NCBI GenBank assembly: GCA_030685235.1
Contig: MU839173.1
Coordinates: forward strand, 112,702-176,701
Reading direction: 5' to 3'
Length of the DNA: 64,000 nucleotides
Source of the DNA: Copromyces sp. CBS 386.78
Taxonomy: Eukaryota; Ascomycota; Sordariomycetes; Sordariales; Sordariaceae
Part shown: positions 48,253 through 58,243 of the stretch, one piece after another
Layout: every line of letters begins with the position of its first letter
Numbering within the stretch: position 1 is the first letter of the stretch
Made by a program: the position numbers and the translations under genes
The notes under the pieces: generated by a model
What the model saw: only the letters and a program-made list of their open reading frames with translations
Databases searched by the model: none
What the model was told of the DNA's origin: nothing

Positions 48253-49938
48253 ATGTCCTTCGTCCTCGCTCGTACCCAACATATAGTAGCCTCGAAGAGA
48301 CTACTCATTTCACGGATTCCCACCCGACTCCCCTCTCACCTAGCAGCTCTAGCACCATCATTCTCAACAACCACCGCCACAAAAATGGGCGCCCTCACCG
48401 AAAACCTCGAGTTCCCCTTCCGCCGCGCCTCCGGCCTCGACCCTCCCCCGGAGTTCGCCCGCCTGCGCAAGCTCGACCCGGTCTCCCAGGTCCGCCTCTT
48501 CGACGGCAGTCTCGCCTGGATGGTGACCAAGTACTACGACGTCTGCCAGGTAGCCACGGACGAGCGGCTGTCCAAGGAGCGCACGAGACCCGGCTTCCCC
48601 GAGCTCGGCGCGGGCGGAAAAGAGGCGGCCAAGAACCGGGCCACGTTCGTGGACATGGACCCCCCCAAGCACATGCAGTATCGCGGCATGGTGCAGCCGA
48701 TTTTCAATATTGAACATGTTCAGGAGCTGGAGCCGTATATCCAGAAGACGGTGGAGGATCTGTTGGAGAAGATGAAGAGTAAGGGGTGTGAGGACGGGCC
48801 GGTGGATTTGGTGCAACATTTTGCGCTGCCGGTGCCGAGTTATGTGAGTTTTCGGTTGGTTGGATGTTGTTGACTTGGGCAATGAAATGCTGATGAGGTT
48901 GGGCAGATCATCTACACCATTCTTGGCGTCCCGTTTGAGGACCTTGAGTTTTTGACTCAGCAGAACTCGATTCGTACGAACGGGAGTGCGACGGCAAGAG
49001 AGGCGTCTGCTGCTAATCAGTACGTTCAAGCAGCCCTTTGGCGTTAGCGACGTATGTAACTGATATCATGCCAGGGAGCTCATTAACTACCTCCACCGCC
49101 TAGCCGAAGAGCGTCTGAAGGAGCCCAAGGATGACTTGATCAGCAAGCTGATGACCGAGCAAGTCAAGACCGGCAATCTCAACACGGCAGATGCCGTGCA
49201 GATGGCCTTCCTCTTGTTGGTGGCTGGCAACGCCACCATGGTGAACATGATTGCCTTGGTCAGTTTTTTTTGGTCCCATACCCACCACAAACACTCTCCA
49301 TTCCAAATGCACCAGAAAAATAAGAAAAAAAATAAAAAACCCCGACTAACCCCCCCGGCCTTCTATCCAGGGCATCGTAACCCTCTTCCAAAACCCCTCC
49401 CAACTCGAAGAACTCAAGCGCGACCCTTCCTCCTCCGTCGTATCCGGCTTCGTCGAAGAGCTGTCCCGGTTCCACACAGCCTCGGCGATGGCCATCCGCC
49501 GCGTCGCCAAGGAAGACCTCGAGATCGGCGGCAAGACCATCAAGAAGGGCGAGGGCGTCATCGCCTCCAACTTGTCGGCCAACCGCGACGAGGAGGTTTT
49601 CAAGGATGCCGACAAGTTCGACATGCATCGCGAGTGGCCGGAGAAGGAGCTGGGGCTTGGGTGGGGAGATCATAGGTGTATTGCGGAGTTTTTGGCGAAG
49701 GCGGAGATGAGGGCTGTTTTTGGTGAGTTTTCTTTCCATGTTGAGTGCTGGCTCATGTGTGAAGTCCGGGGGTGTATCCATGATGTGAGAAGTGACTGAC
49801 TGCTGACTGAATGACTGAATTGCAGGAACCATCTTCAAGAAGTTGCCGGATCTGAAGATTGCGGTGCCCATGGATAAGATCGAATACACGCCACTCGACC
49901 GCGATGTTGGAATTGTCAGGCTGCCTGTTACTTGGTAA
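48253..49938 (+). CDS. CYP55A: P450 nitric oxide reductase (P450nor, CYP55 family)
   Basis: Five exons, 48253-48843, 48907-49019, 49075-49258, 49371-49722 and 49826-49938, give 450 residues. P450nor reduces two NO to N2O using NAD(P)H directly, without a reductase partner, in fungal denitrification. Hallmarks: the heme ligand Cys399 lies in [18 protein letters not shown]; the I-helix is [29 protein letters not shown] and [17 protein letters not shown] also match the family. There is no membrane anchor. Residues 1-44 ([20 protein letters not shown] onward) have many Arg/Lys/Ser/Thr and no Asp or Glu, as for a mitochondrial presequence. Met45 (codon at 48385) starts a protein equal in extent to the soluble form, so two isoforms are possible. 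Confidence 0.93.
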
Positions 49939-50407
49939 GTGGGTTGGGTTAGAAAGAGTTGATGATCAACACGGGGTAGTCTGGGAATAATGTAATAGTA
50001 GAGTGTTTGTATAATGTACGAAGTGAAGTTAAGACCTGTGCCTTCCCTTTACAAATGATGATGTGGCTCTGCCTCGGCTCCTTTCTTTTCTATCCAAAAC
50101 TTGCACTGCATCGATTCAGTGTTCATGTTGTGTTATCTGACGTGGTCGATACCTTGGCACTCCATCAAGGCAGTTACCCCATGCGTTCGGAACGGGCCGA
50201 GACTAAGACGGTGATACCCGAGGTGAGTGACTCACTTCCAACACGACCACAGCATTTTGATGATGAGTCAAGCAGATGCAAAAAAATAAACAAAAAGATT
50301 GAAGCGAATGCCTTTCTTCGCTTCATTAAAAGACATACAAGTAAACAAGCCACCAACCATCTGAAGCCTCTCAATTTTCTCTTTCACAACCTAACCAACA
50401 TAACACC
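49939..50407. other. intergenic region
   Basis: 3' flank of P450nor and promoter of the next plus-strand gene. The last 60 bp before the ATG are rich in CAAC/CTAAC. No gene is recognised. Confidence 0.5.
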
Positions 50408-51772
50408 ATGACCTCGTCACCGTCCCCTCCCTGCCCCCAAACCGTCCTCGTCACAGGATCCTCCGGCCACCTCGGCCGGGCCCTAATGCTTTCCCTCCCT
50501 TCCTACGGCTACACCCCAATCGGCATCGACATCAAGCCCAGCTCAACCTGTACCTTCATCGGGTCCTTTGGCGATGCTACCCTGCTTCAAAACCTCTTCT
50601 CCCCCAGCTGGCTCCGCGCCCAACCGGAAATTTCTTCCGCCAACCACCCCAATGGCATAGAGCCCGTCTCGCACATCATCCACTGCGCAACGCTTCACAA
50701 GCCGCACATCGAGTCCCACACCAAAGCGCAGTTTGTTCAAACGAACATTGCTGATACGCTGACCTTGCTCGAGGCGGCTGCTGCTACTACTACAACCACT
50801 GGCACGACGACCACTTCCGACTCATCGGAGACGATGACAAGAGAGAATAATGAAGAAGAAGAAAAAACAACAATCATAAAATCATTCACCTACATCTCCA
50901 CCACCTCCACCTTCGGCCGATCCCTCTCGCCTCATCAATCAACAATCCCCGGCGGCGGTGCGCCAAAACCAGCAGCTGCACCAGCAACCCACATAACCGA
51001 ACAAACCCCCTGTCTCCCCAAGAACATCTACGGCCTAACCAAATCCACCGCCGAAGACCTGTGCTATCTCATTTCATCATCCTCCTCTTCCTCTTCCCCT
51101 ACTACCACCACCACAACCACCACCACAAGCACAACCACAAGCACAAACCCGAACTTACCAGTAATAATCCTCAAAACCTCCCGCTTCTTCCCCGAAGCCG
51201 ACGACGACGCAGACCGTCGAAACATGCTGGCAGACGACGAAAACCTCAAGCTCTGCGAGCTGGCCTACAGGAGGGTAGACATAGCCGACATCGTGTCTGC
51301 GTGCGTCGCCTCCATCAAGGCGCAGACCCGTGCGTCTCCCTCCTCGAGAATCACCTTTGGGAAGTACATCATCAGCGGGCCTTCGCCCTTTTTGGACCTC
51401 CCCGCGGAGGACTGGGTGAGGTTGAACACCACTACTGCTGCCAGTCCTGCCGGTCCCGATGGAGCAGCAGAAGAAGGAGGAGCTTCAGAAGAAGGGGCAG
51501 AAAAGGTCTTCGCCCAAGTAGCCGAACGGCTCTGTCCGGGGATTGGGGCGGTGATGGAGCAGAAGCGGTGGAAGTGGCTAAGCAGGGTGGACAGGGTTTA
51601 TGATTCGCGGTTGGCGATGGATGAGGAGGAACTGGGGTGGAAGCCGGAATGGACGTTTCGGGCGGCGTTACAAAAAATTAAAAGGGGGGAGGAGGAGTGG
51701 AGGAGTGGGTTGACGGCCGAGGTGGGAAAGTTGGGGTATCACGATCGGGCTTGGGGGGTTTATACTACCTAG
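50408..51772 (+). CDS. NAD(P)-dependent epimerase/dehydratase-like protein (extended SDR)
   Basis: A single exon of 454 residues. The N-terminal nucleotide-binding motif is TVLVTGSSGHLG (glycines at 17-23), followed by the acidic end of the second strand, PIGIDIKPS, which suggests NAD. VSHIIHCATLHKPH is the fourth-strand block of extended SDRs, and IYGLTKSTAEDL near residue 207 is the YxxxK catalytic motif. Two low-complexity insertions (poly-Thr/Glu near 120-150 and poly-Ser/Thr near 220-245) break the fold between conserved blocks and probably form surface loops. The substrate is unknown; many related proteins act on nucleotide sugars. Confidence 0.85.
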   Translation: MTSSPSPPCPQTVLVTGSSGHLGRALMLSLPSYGYTPIGIDIKPSSTCTFIGSFGDATLLQNLFSPSWLRAQPEISSANHPNGIEPVSHIIHCATLHKPHIESHTKAQFVQTNIADTLTLLEAAAATTTTTGTTTTSDSSETMTRENNEEEEKTTIIKSFTYISTTSTFGRSLSPHQSTIPGGGAPKPAAAPATHITEQTPCLPKNIYGLTKSTAEDLCYLISSSSSSSSPTTTTTTTTTSTTTSTNPNLPVIILKTSRFFPEADDDADRRNMLADDENLKLCELAYRRVDIADIVSACVASIKAQTRASPSSRITFGKYIISGPSPFLDLPAEDWVRLNTTTAASPAGPDGAAEEGGASEEGAEKVFAQVAERLCPGIGAVMEQKRWKWLSRVDRVYDSRLAMDEEELGWKPEWTFRAALQKIKRGEEEWRSGLTAEVGKLGYHDRAWGVYTT

Positions 51773-52372
51773 TCTAGTGTGTGATGTGAAAAAGGATGGT
51801 TGTTGAAATGTTCGAGACAGACGGAGATCCTGCAGGAAAGGAAGGGTGATTGATGGGCAAAGATGAAAGAGGAGGGAAAAAGGGGGTGCGGTGGGTGGCC
51901 CGTGCATTATTACACTAGAGAGTTAAAAGGTGCCAATCTAGATAGATGTAAACATTGGAATGATTGAAGCATGGCACTCGGAAACAAGGAGTAATAGACT
52001 AAGGTAGGTGCTGACTGTCTGTGTATTATAAAGTCCCCCTGAATGATACGTAACGATGGAAAACCTTGAACTTGGGAAAAAAAAAAAAAAAAAAAAAAAA
52101 CCGTAACTAAGCTATGAAATCAGCAGGGTCAATCACGAGCAGAACTGAACCGAACTGATAACTAAAAAAACCATTTTGAAGAAGCGCACAACCATCCATC
52201 CATCCATCCATCCACCAACTGGCGCGTAAGAAAAAAAACCATGATACCATCCCTCCCACCTCCCCACGCTACATAAAAGCAAGGGAAAATGCCACTACCT
52301 ACCTCTCTCTCTCTCTCTCTTTTTGTTCTTCTAAAAACCCTCATCTGGAGCCCCAACCCATCAGTCAGTCAC
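51773..52372. other. intergenic region between convergent genes, simple repeats
   Basis: A tract of about 23 A at 52077-52100, (CATC)n at about 52192-52213 and (CT)n at about 52304-52321. No gene is recognised. Confidence 0.55.
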
Positions 52373-53137
52373 TCAGTCCTTGGTGACATAAAGATAAACC
52401 ACGGGTTTCTGCCCGGGTAATCCACTCCGGCTCTTATCCCAGCCCAACTCCTTGCAAGTCTTTTGCAGCAGCTCCTTATCATCCCCGCGGAACGCCAGCC
52501 CGCGATACCAGCGTCCGTTCCCGCCCTGGACGACCTCAAACAGCTTGTTCTTCTTCTTGCTCGGGTTGCACGCGCCGAACCCGTACATGAGCTCCTGCAC
52601 CGTGGTGTTGACGGGCACGTGGCAGGCGTGGAACGGCAGGCGCGCGTTGGGCGGCTGGTGCCACGGCGGCGTGGCCCCGCACTTGAACACGTGGATCTTG
52701 GTGTGCTCCGGGGGGAAGAAGTAGTTGTAGCCGGGCTCGCACCCGACGCCGCCGGTGCTGTTCGTCATGTTCGAGGCGGGCATGTTGGGGTTGATTACGG
52801 GGTAGGGCTGCGGGGTGCGGCCGCTGCCGCCGAGGCCCGAGATGTACTGGTAGGGCTGAGGGAAGAGGGAGGGGGTGGCGGCCATGGCGGTGCCCCATGC
52901 TGGGGCGGCGGCGGCTGGGGCGGCGTAGTAAGGTGATGCAACGGCGGGCTGTTGTTGAGCGACGAAGCCATAGGCGGGAGCAGCGGGGACTGCCATGCTG
53001 GGGATGACGCCGGGGACACCGGCTGGGTTGGGAACTGAACCGGGAGGGAAGGCGCCGGGACGGGGAGTGCGAGGAGGGGGAGGGCCGGGGTCACGGCCGA
53101 AGGCTGGGTTGGAGCCACCGCCGAGGACGAAAGACAT
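52373..53137 (-). CDS. Conserved-looking protein of unknown function, Pro/Ala-rich N-terminus
   Basis: A single exon of 254 residues. Residues 1-135 are Pro, Ala, Gly and Tyr-rich and probably disordered. Residues about 140-254 look like a compact domain (YNYFFPPEHTKIHVFKCG, then LPFHACHVPVNTTVQELMYG and GKPVVYLYV-like ending PVVYLYVTKD). Its beta-rich pattern with a TVQELM helix loosely recalls ubiquitin-like folds, but that is a guess. The stop at 52373 and the start at 53137 are clear. The next gene on the same strand ends only 18 bp upstream of this start, which is very tight for a fungal genome. Confidence 0.7.
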   Translation of the reverse strand: MSFVLGGGSNPAFGRDPGPPPPRTPRPGAFPPGSVPNPAGVPGVIPSMAVPAAPAYGFVAQQQPAVASPYYAAPAAAAPAWGTAMAATPSLFPQPYQYISGLGGSGRTPQPYPVINPNMPASNMTNSTGGVGCEPGYNYFFPPEHTKIHVFKCGATPPWHQPPNARLPFHACHVPVNTTVQELMYGFGACNPSKKKNKLFEVVQGGNGRWYRGLAFRGDDKELLQKTCKELGWDKSRSGLPGQKPVVYLYVTKD

Positions 53138-53155
53138 CTTGTTGAAGAAACGTGC

Positions 53156-53846
53156 TTAGTAGTTGCCGTGGGGGTAAACGTCGACCCACGTCTGTTGAAT
53201 AGGGTCCCAAAGTCTTGGTGGGACGGGGTATAAAGAGGTTTGAGCCCCGTGACCTTGTTGGTTCTCGTTGACTCTGGCTAGAACTCGGGCGCGCTGACGG
53301 AGGTAGGCAAAGTCCGAATCCTCGCTTCCTGTCTCGCTGTGAGCGTAATCGTCTTCGTGCTCGTTGTCGTACTGATGATCAACGAAGCGAGAAAGTGTTT
53401 GGTCTGCAAATGTTAGTTTTTCGGCCCAGATGTGGTTAATAATTCCCATGACTTACCCTCTTCAGCGTCACTGACACTATAAGGATCCTCGGAGGTCTCT
53501 TCAGATTCTTCGGCTTTGTCGCCAAGAAAGATCTCGGTCTGCCAGAGAATACGGTCGTTGGCGTCGTAGAAAGCACCGAGAATCAGGACAGCCCAACAGC
53601 GCTGGTCGGGGGATGCGTGGGTGACCTGAGTGATGACGCACTTGACGGCCGGGTAGGGCAAATCTACAGTAGCTTCCCACTCTTCGATGTGAGGAGAGGC
53701 CACGGTTGAGGCTAAGTGTCGGCGGTCTCCCAAAGGCGAGAGGACTGCCGATGAAGGAGTGAGTGTAAGGGCTGAGGATGGATATCCTGGGGGTAATACA
53801 CTGGATAGCGAGGAGAGGTCGAGAGAATGCTTGCCGAGTCGATAAT
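53156..53846 (-). CDS. Acidic protein of unknown function, 5' end not resolved
   Basis: Two exons are clear: one ending at 53457, and 53403-53156. The intron GTAAGT...GCAG, when removed, joins DAEEG to DQTLSRFVDHQYDNE in frame. The upstream exon stays open to about 53910 with protein-like sequence (RLGKHSLDLSSLSSVLPPGY, PHIEEWEATVDLPYPAVKCV) but has no in-frame ATG. A further 5' exon must exist. An acceptor at 53848-53847 is the best candidate, and I could not place the first exon. The middle is hydrophobic and globular (CWAVLILGAFYDAND), then strongly acidic (EESEETSEDPYSVSD). No known domain. Confidence 0.55.
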
Positions 53847-53910
53847 CTTGTTTGTGATGAAGAGAGAGAGAGAGAGAGGAAAGGAACAGAAGGGGTGTAC
53901 GACGTGGGCT

Positions 53911-54845
53911 TTATGTACTCGAAGGGACGGCGGCACCTCCACGAGGAGTTTGACAGCTTCATGATACGATGGCTGTAAGAGACCCCCTCTGATCGAGTTT
54001 CTGTGACAGGATGAGGCTCTTTTGCTTTGCCCTGGGTAACCAGAACGGGTGAAGAGACGGTTGGTGACAGCCAACAAGTGAAGTAGTTTGCCTGACGGAC
54101 AGTCCGGACAACTTGGTTCCGGATATGGTAGAACTCCCAGACCGAACGCTCCTTGGACCATGAGAACATTTGTCGGATCTTGTCGTATCATGGAACTCAT
54201 CACACATCGGATTGCTGACGGCAATTTCCCGTAACTGATAACAAGGGGACCGTGACTCGATGTTTGCCATCCTTGACCGGTCGAGTATGCTCCAGAACGT
54301 TTTGCCAGTCATCCATAGTGTCCAACAAAATAACCAACAACCGGAAGATGACGGGCAATGGACCAGGTCTGGTGCAGAACGGAAAGAGATGAATCAAGGC
54401 AGTTTGACAACCGAAGATCCGAAGATGGACTCGAGTCACGAACATGATGATCGGCTGCCATGAGGTGCGTTCGGGGTGTGAATCAATGATCATGCATTCC
54501 TCAACCAGATGAGGAAGTGTTGGTGACGGTTGGTAGCACCGATGCCTTGACCCATTTCCACGTATCTCTTCAGCTGTTCTAGTTTTGTTAGTTATGACTT
54601 CGGGTGACCGATGGCTTGACACCGGGAATGGGAGTACACATGCACATTGACCACCGTGACGAGGATTTAATTTCAAAGCTTGTATTTACTCACATCCTTT
54701 AGCCAAACTTCACTGCTCCGACTCGCTTGTTTCCTCATCCATGTTGGTGACACAGATATGCGCTCTCCCACGGCACGGCCCATGTGGTGACATGCCCCAT
54801 CTTGTCCCAACTCTACTCTCGAATCTGGCCACTCGGTACGAAGCG
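53911..54845. other. intergenic region
   Basis: This probably includes the missing 5' exon of the acidic-protein gene near 53911-54300. To the right is the 3' flank of the ankyrin gene. No separate gene is supported. Confidence 0.4.
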
Positions 54846-55682
54846 TCAATCGCCCACATCCACGTCTCTCCCGACCAACCTCACGAATGCGCCTTTCATC
54901 TTGTCCTTCTTGGAAAGCGGTGGTGGTGCAGCCTGTGTTTCCTCGGCCTCTCGTTTTGCCGTCTTCCTCCGTTGCACCTCAGTCACCAGTCCCTTCAAGT
55001 AGACCTCGGCCTGCACAGTAGCGCTATACTCGCCAGGCGTCCAGCTCCAGACGTTCTTCCTGCCCGGATCCGCCCCAGCGGCCAAGAGCGTCCTCAGCAC
55101 CAGCAGGTTCCCATTGCCGCTAGCAAAGTGCAGGGCCGTGTTCCCATCCAAGTCTGCCTGGGCCAGCGCAACGGGAGCACCGCCGGGAGCCCAGGTAAGC
55201 AGGATCTGCACAACGGTATCGTGGCCGTTCAGACTAGCCTCCATGACGGCATCACGGCCGTGGATATCCTGTCGCAAGATGGAGCGCGGGTCGTTTTCGC
55301 ACAGGAAGTGGACGACCTCGGTATGGCCGGCCGAGGCGGCTAGCATGAGGGCGGTTTGGTGGTCATCGTTCAGTGCAGGGGTTTCCTCCTCGTGGCCGAG
55401 CTCGACGAGGATCTTGCAGATGGCGAGATGGCCGAGGGAAGCGGCTAGGTGGAGGTTCGAGTTCGCGTTCCCGCAGACGGAATGATCGGGGTTGTGGAGG
55501 AGATTGGGATGGGTGCGGAGGATGCGCTTGACGAGGAGGTGGTCGTTGACGTGGATTGCGCGCCGAAGGCGGATCGAGGGATCAATCCTGTATGGGTGGC
55601 CATTACAGTCAGCAACAGTTAATAATTGTCTCCATTGGGGCGGGCTGGTTACATGTTTGCGTAGAGAGCGCGTATTGTCCAT
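54846..55682 (-). CDS. Ankyrin-repeat protein
   Basis: A single exon of 278 residues from the ATG at 55682. Five ankyrin-type repeats run from about residue 36 to 215, most clearly SNLHLAASLGHLAICKILVE, HQTALMLAASAGHTEVVHFL, GRDAVMEASLNGHDTVVQIL and GNTALHFASGNGNLLVLRTL. The tail is basic then Ala/Pro/Lys-rich. Residues 11-31 (VTSPPQWRQL onward) resemble a translated intron: the DNA reads GTAACC...CTGAC...TACAG. Splicing it shifts the frame to a stop with this start, so the unspliced model is preferred. It is probably a cytosolic binding or adaptor protein; the partner is unknown. Confidence 0.85.
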   Translation of the reverse strand: MDNTRSLRKHVTSPPQWRQLLTVADCNGHPYRIDPSIRLRRAIHVNDHLLVKRILRTHPNLLHNPDHSVCGNANSNLHLAASLGHLAICKILVELGHEEETPALNDDHQTALMLAASAGHTEVVHFLCENDPRSILRQDIHGRDAVMEASLNGHDTVVQILLTWAPGGAPVALAQADLDGNTALHFASGNGNLLVLRTLLAAGADPGRKNVWSWTPGEYSATVQAEVYLKGLVTEVQRRKTAKREAEETQAAPPPLSKKDKMKGAFVRLVGRDVDVGD

Positions 55683-56651
55683 TCTCTAGAGGACTTTGGT
55701 GTTGTTTGTGGGAGGAAAATACCCTCATGGTAAGGTCTGGTGCGGCGTCGGACGACTTGGGTGGTGGTTGGTTGGCGCGAAGGTTGGTTGTTTTTGTGTT
55801 GGCGGATCATGCATGTCTTGGTGGCCGGAAGATGGCGGGGGAATTGCCCAAATAATCATCCTCCCGTCGCGAATTAAGCGCCAATCGATTTGGCCAAGCG
55901 GCACAAGGATGAAGCTGCCGGGCCCCTGTCAATCCCCCAAACTTTAGTGGATTTGCCGCCCATGCGACGTCCCGTCACAATTAGTGGGGCTTACCAACCT
56001 TCCCCCACTATCGCTCTAACATGGGTCACACAGCGTGAGATCGTTAGTGCCGGGATAAATGTATTACTTGGCGCCCAAACCAAACAGTCGTCGCCCATCT
56101 TCCACTTCCGATTCTGCTGACGACGACAACAAAGACGGAATCCAGAACCAGAGAAAGGCCCATATGGAAAAGTCAAATCACGGTCCATAAATGACAGAAA
56201 CCACAGACGACCCTGCACGGCTTCAATAGCCACTTTGCAACCGTCGTTCTGCAATTCGCGAGTGTCCGCACCGTGGTCAAAAGTGCACAAAACGCCAAGA
56301 ACCGTGAATAGCTTCATGAAAAGCTGAATTCGTCAGGACCCAAGGATGCTTAACATGTCCTGGCAGACTTGTTGTCAGAGAGTCTCGGTGAGGAGAGTCG
56401 GTACCATGCGGTCAAGGGCACATGCATCATCAATCGCTTCACGTTATTCTCTTTCTTGAATTTGTAACCAGCATGACACACGCCGTTTTATCAAGAATTG
56501 AATGCATCACCACCATGCTAACCATGTCACATATAAAAGCACCTTCGTGTGCCACTCGACCACAATATATGGTTTCAAAGGAGAACAAGTTTACTCGAAT
56601 TGATCTATCAGGGCCTGAACGAGCAGGGAATCTGGTTAAACACAGCACAAC
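55683..56651. other. divergent promoter region
   Basis: Lies between the divergent ankyrin gene and the gene at 56652. Short frames only; no gene or RNA is recognised. Confidence 0.5.
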
Positions 56652-57578
56652 ATGGGCTCCATCTCCTATTTCACCGATTCCCCTCCAAGCCCCCAACCCC
56701 CAGCCGTCATCGATAACGCCCAGGTCCGCGGCTACCACTGCCGAGCCCTGCTCCTCCCCTGGCCGCATTCCCTCTGCGCAGCCATTCTCGAACCGGCCCT
56801 CCTCCGCACTCTCCTCCCCGACTTTGCCTTTCTAGCATCCCACCAGCTCACCTCGGCAGCTTTCCCAACCATTATCCATCACGATCGCCTTTTCAACCCT
56901 TCAGATCCCGACCCCTATACCGACCCTAGACCCCTTCATCGCCACCCCAACCGGAACGATGCCCTGCAACAGTTGAGTAACCTCACCCAAGGCGACACAG
57001 TATTCTTGTACCTCGACGGCGGCCCCGATCCAAGTCACATCCTCCGTCCCGGTCCCGGTCCCGGTTCTAGCCCGAGGCTCGTCCGTGTACCGAGAGAACC
57101 GGGGACTATTAACAACGACGACAACGACAACGACAACGCATACACCTCCCGCATCCAAACCCACAGGGACCATGGGACTGATCCGGAAGAGGCAGAAGAA
57201 GAAGAAGCCATCCGGCAAATGATCACCCACCACGCAGAACAAAGGCTAGAAATAACCTTTGAGGAACTGATCGAAGCCCACGAGTTCTACCCTTTCCGCG
57301 TTCCGGAGATTTGTTTCCGACTTCCTCCCGACGGGCCAATGGATTCTTCCGGTTCCAGAACACCTAATGATCATCATCCTCATCATCGTCGCGGTCGGCT
57401 TGTAGATGTCATGACCGTTCAGCGCAGTAGGTTTCTTCCAAGCGGATCATCAGATGCATCAACGGGCATGGTCTTGGGTGTTGCGATACACAGTGCTGCG
57501 ATGGATGCGGCGGGCGTCGATGTTGTCATGGCGAGATTGAGGACGGAGATCTTGAGGGAGGTTGTTGGGTGGGAATGA
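56652..57578 (+). CDS. Protein of unknown function
   Basis: A single exon of 308 residues from the ATG at 56652, in the context cacaacatgg. The N-terminal 90 residues look globular (ALLLPWPHSLCAAILEPALL). The middle is low complexity: a Pro/Gly stretch, an Asn/Asp repeat from gacaac units, then poly-Glu. The last 100 residues again look structured, including MVLGVAIHSAAMDAAGVDVV. No family is recognised. Codon use is like the neighbouring genes and the frame is much longer than expected by chance. Confidence 0.6.
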   Translation: MGSISYFTDSPPSPQPPAVIDNAQVRGYHCRALLLPWPHSLCAAILEPALLRTLLPDFAFLASHQLTSAAFPTIIHHDRLFNPSDPDPYTDPRPLHRHPNRNDALQQLSNLTQGDTVFLYLDGGPDPSHILRPGPGPGSSPRLVRVPREPGTINNDDNDNDNAYTSRIQTHRDHGTDPEEAEEEEAIRQMITHHAEQRLEITFEELIEAHEFYPFRVPEICFRLPPDGPMDSSGSRTPNDHHPHHRRGRLVDVMTVQRSRFLPSGSSDASTGMVLGVAIHSAAMDAAGVDVVMARLRTEILREVVGWE

Positions 57579-58243
57579 GGAGTGACACGAACAGGAGAGG
57601 AAGGGAATAAATAGGCCGGGAACTTGGGAGGGTAGGTAATTTCCATTCCCAACAGGTACGAATAGGTAGGTAAAAAAGCTTCGGGAGGCGAGAAATCAAC
57701 TAAGACGAGGTCGGCGGGAATTCAGGATTTAGGTAGGTAAGGTAGTACACACAGTTTGTGACGCGATAATCATATCGATTCGAAACTGAGAAACCAGACG
57801 TACCGTACCGCACCGTCCCGTTTCGTTTCCTTTTTTTGTCATGTTTTGTTTTGTTTCCTTTTCCCTTGATTCAACGGCAACGTGTCGAGGTGTTTCGGGT
57901 TAAGGAAGTTTAAGGTATGGCGTGGCACACGACTCACGACTCACGCACTGGCCTAGGTAGTAGTTCATCCGATGCATCTCGAAACAAAAACGTGCTTTGC
58001 ATGAACTCTTGTTCGGTTATACATGGATCACCCCTTCCCTTGAGTTCCCCGCATGATGAGGAAAAAAAAAAGAAACAGAAAAAAAAAAAAAAAAAAATAA
58101 CTTGGACACGAGCAGCAGTTAGCTATCAGCCTACTTTCACACTAACCTGGAATCATACGTTGATGCTGTTGTTCCGTGAACGGCGGCGGCAGTGACACTA
58201 GCCTCGCTTCCCGAGTACAACCACCACCTTCACCACCACCACC
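57579..58243. other. intergenic region, simple repeats
   Basis: Two A tracts at about 58061-58098 separated by a few bases. Otherwise promoter-like pyrimidine-rich sequence leads to the gene at 58244. No gene is recognised. Confidence 0.5.

Noticed and set aside
45726..49938. Sugar transporter and P450nor as a metabolic gene cluster
   Set aside because: Same strand and close together, but the functions (hexose uptake, NO reduction) are unrelated and nothing else in the region links them.
55595..55660. Intron near the start of the ankyrin gene
   Set aside because: GT...CTGAC...CAG signals are present, but removing the segment brings a stop directly into frame with either nearby ATG.
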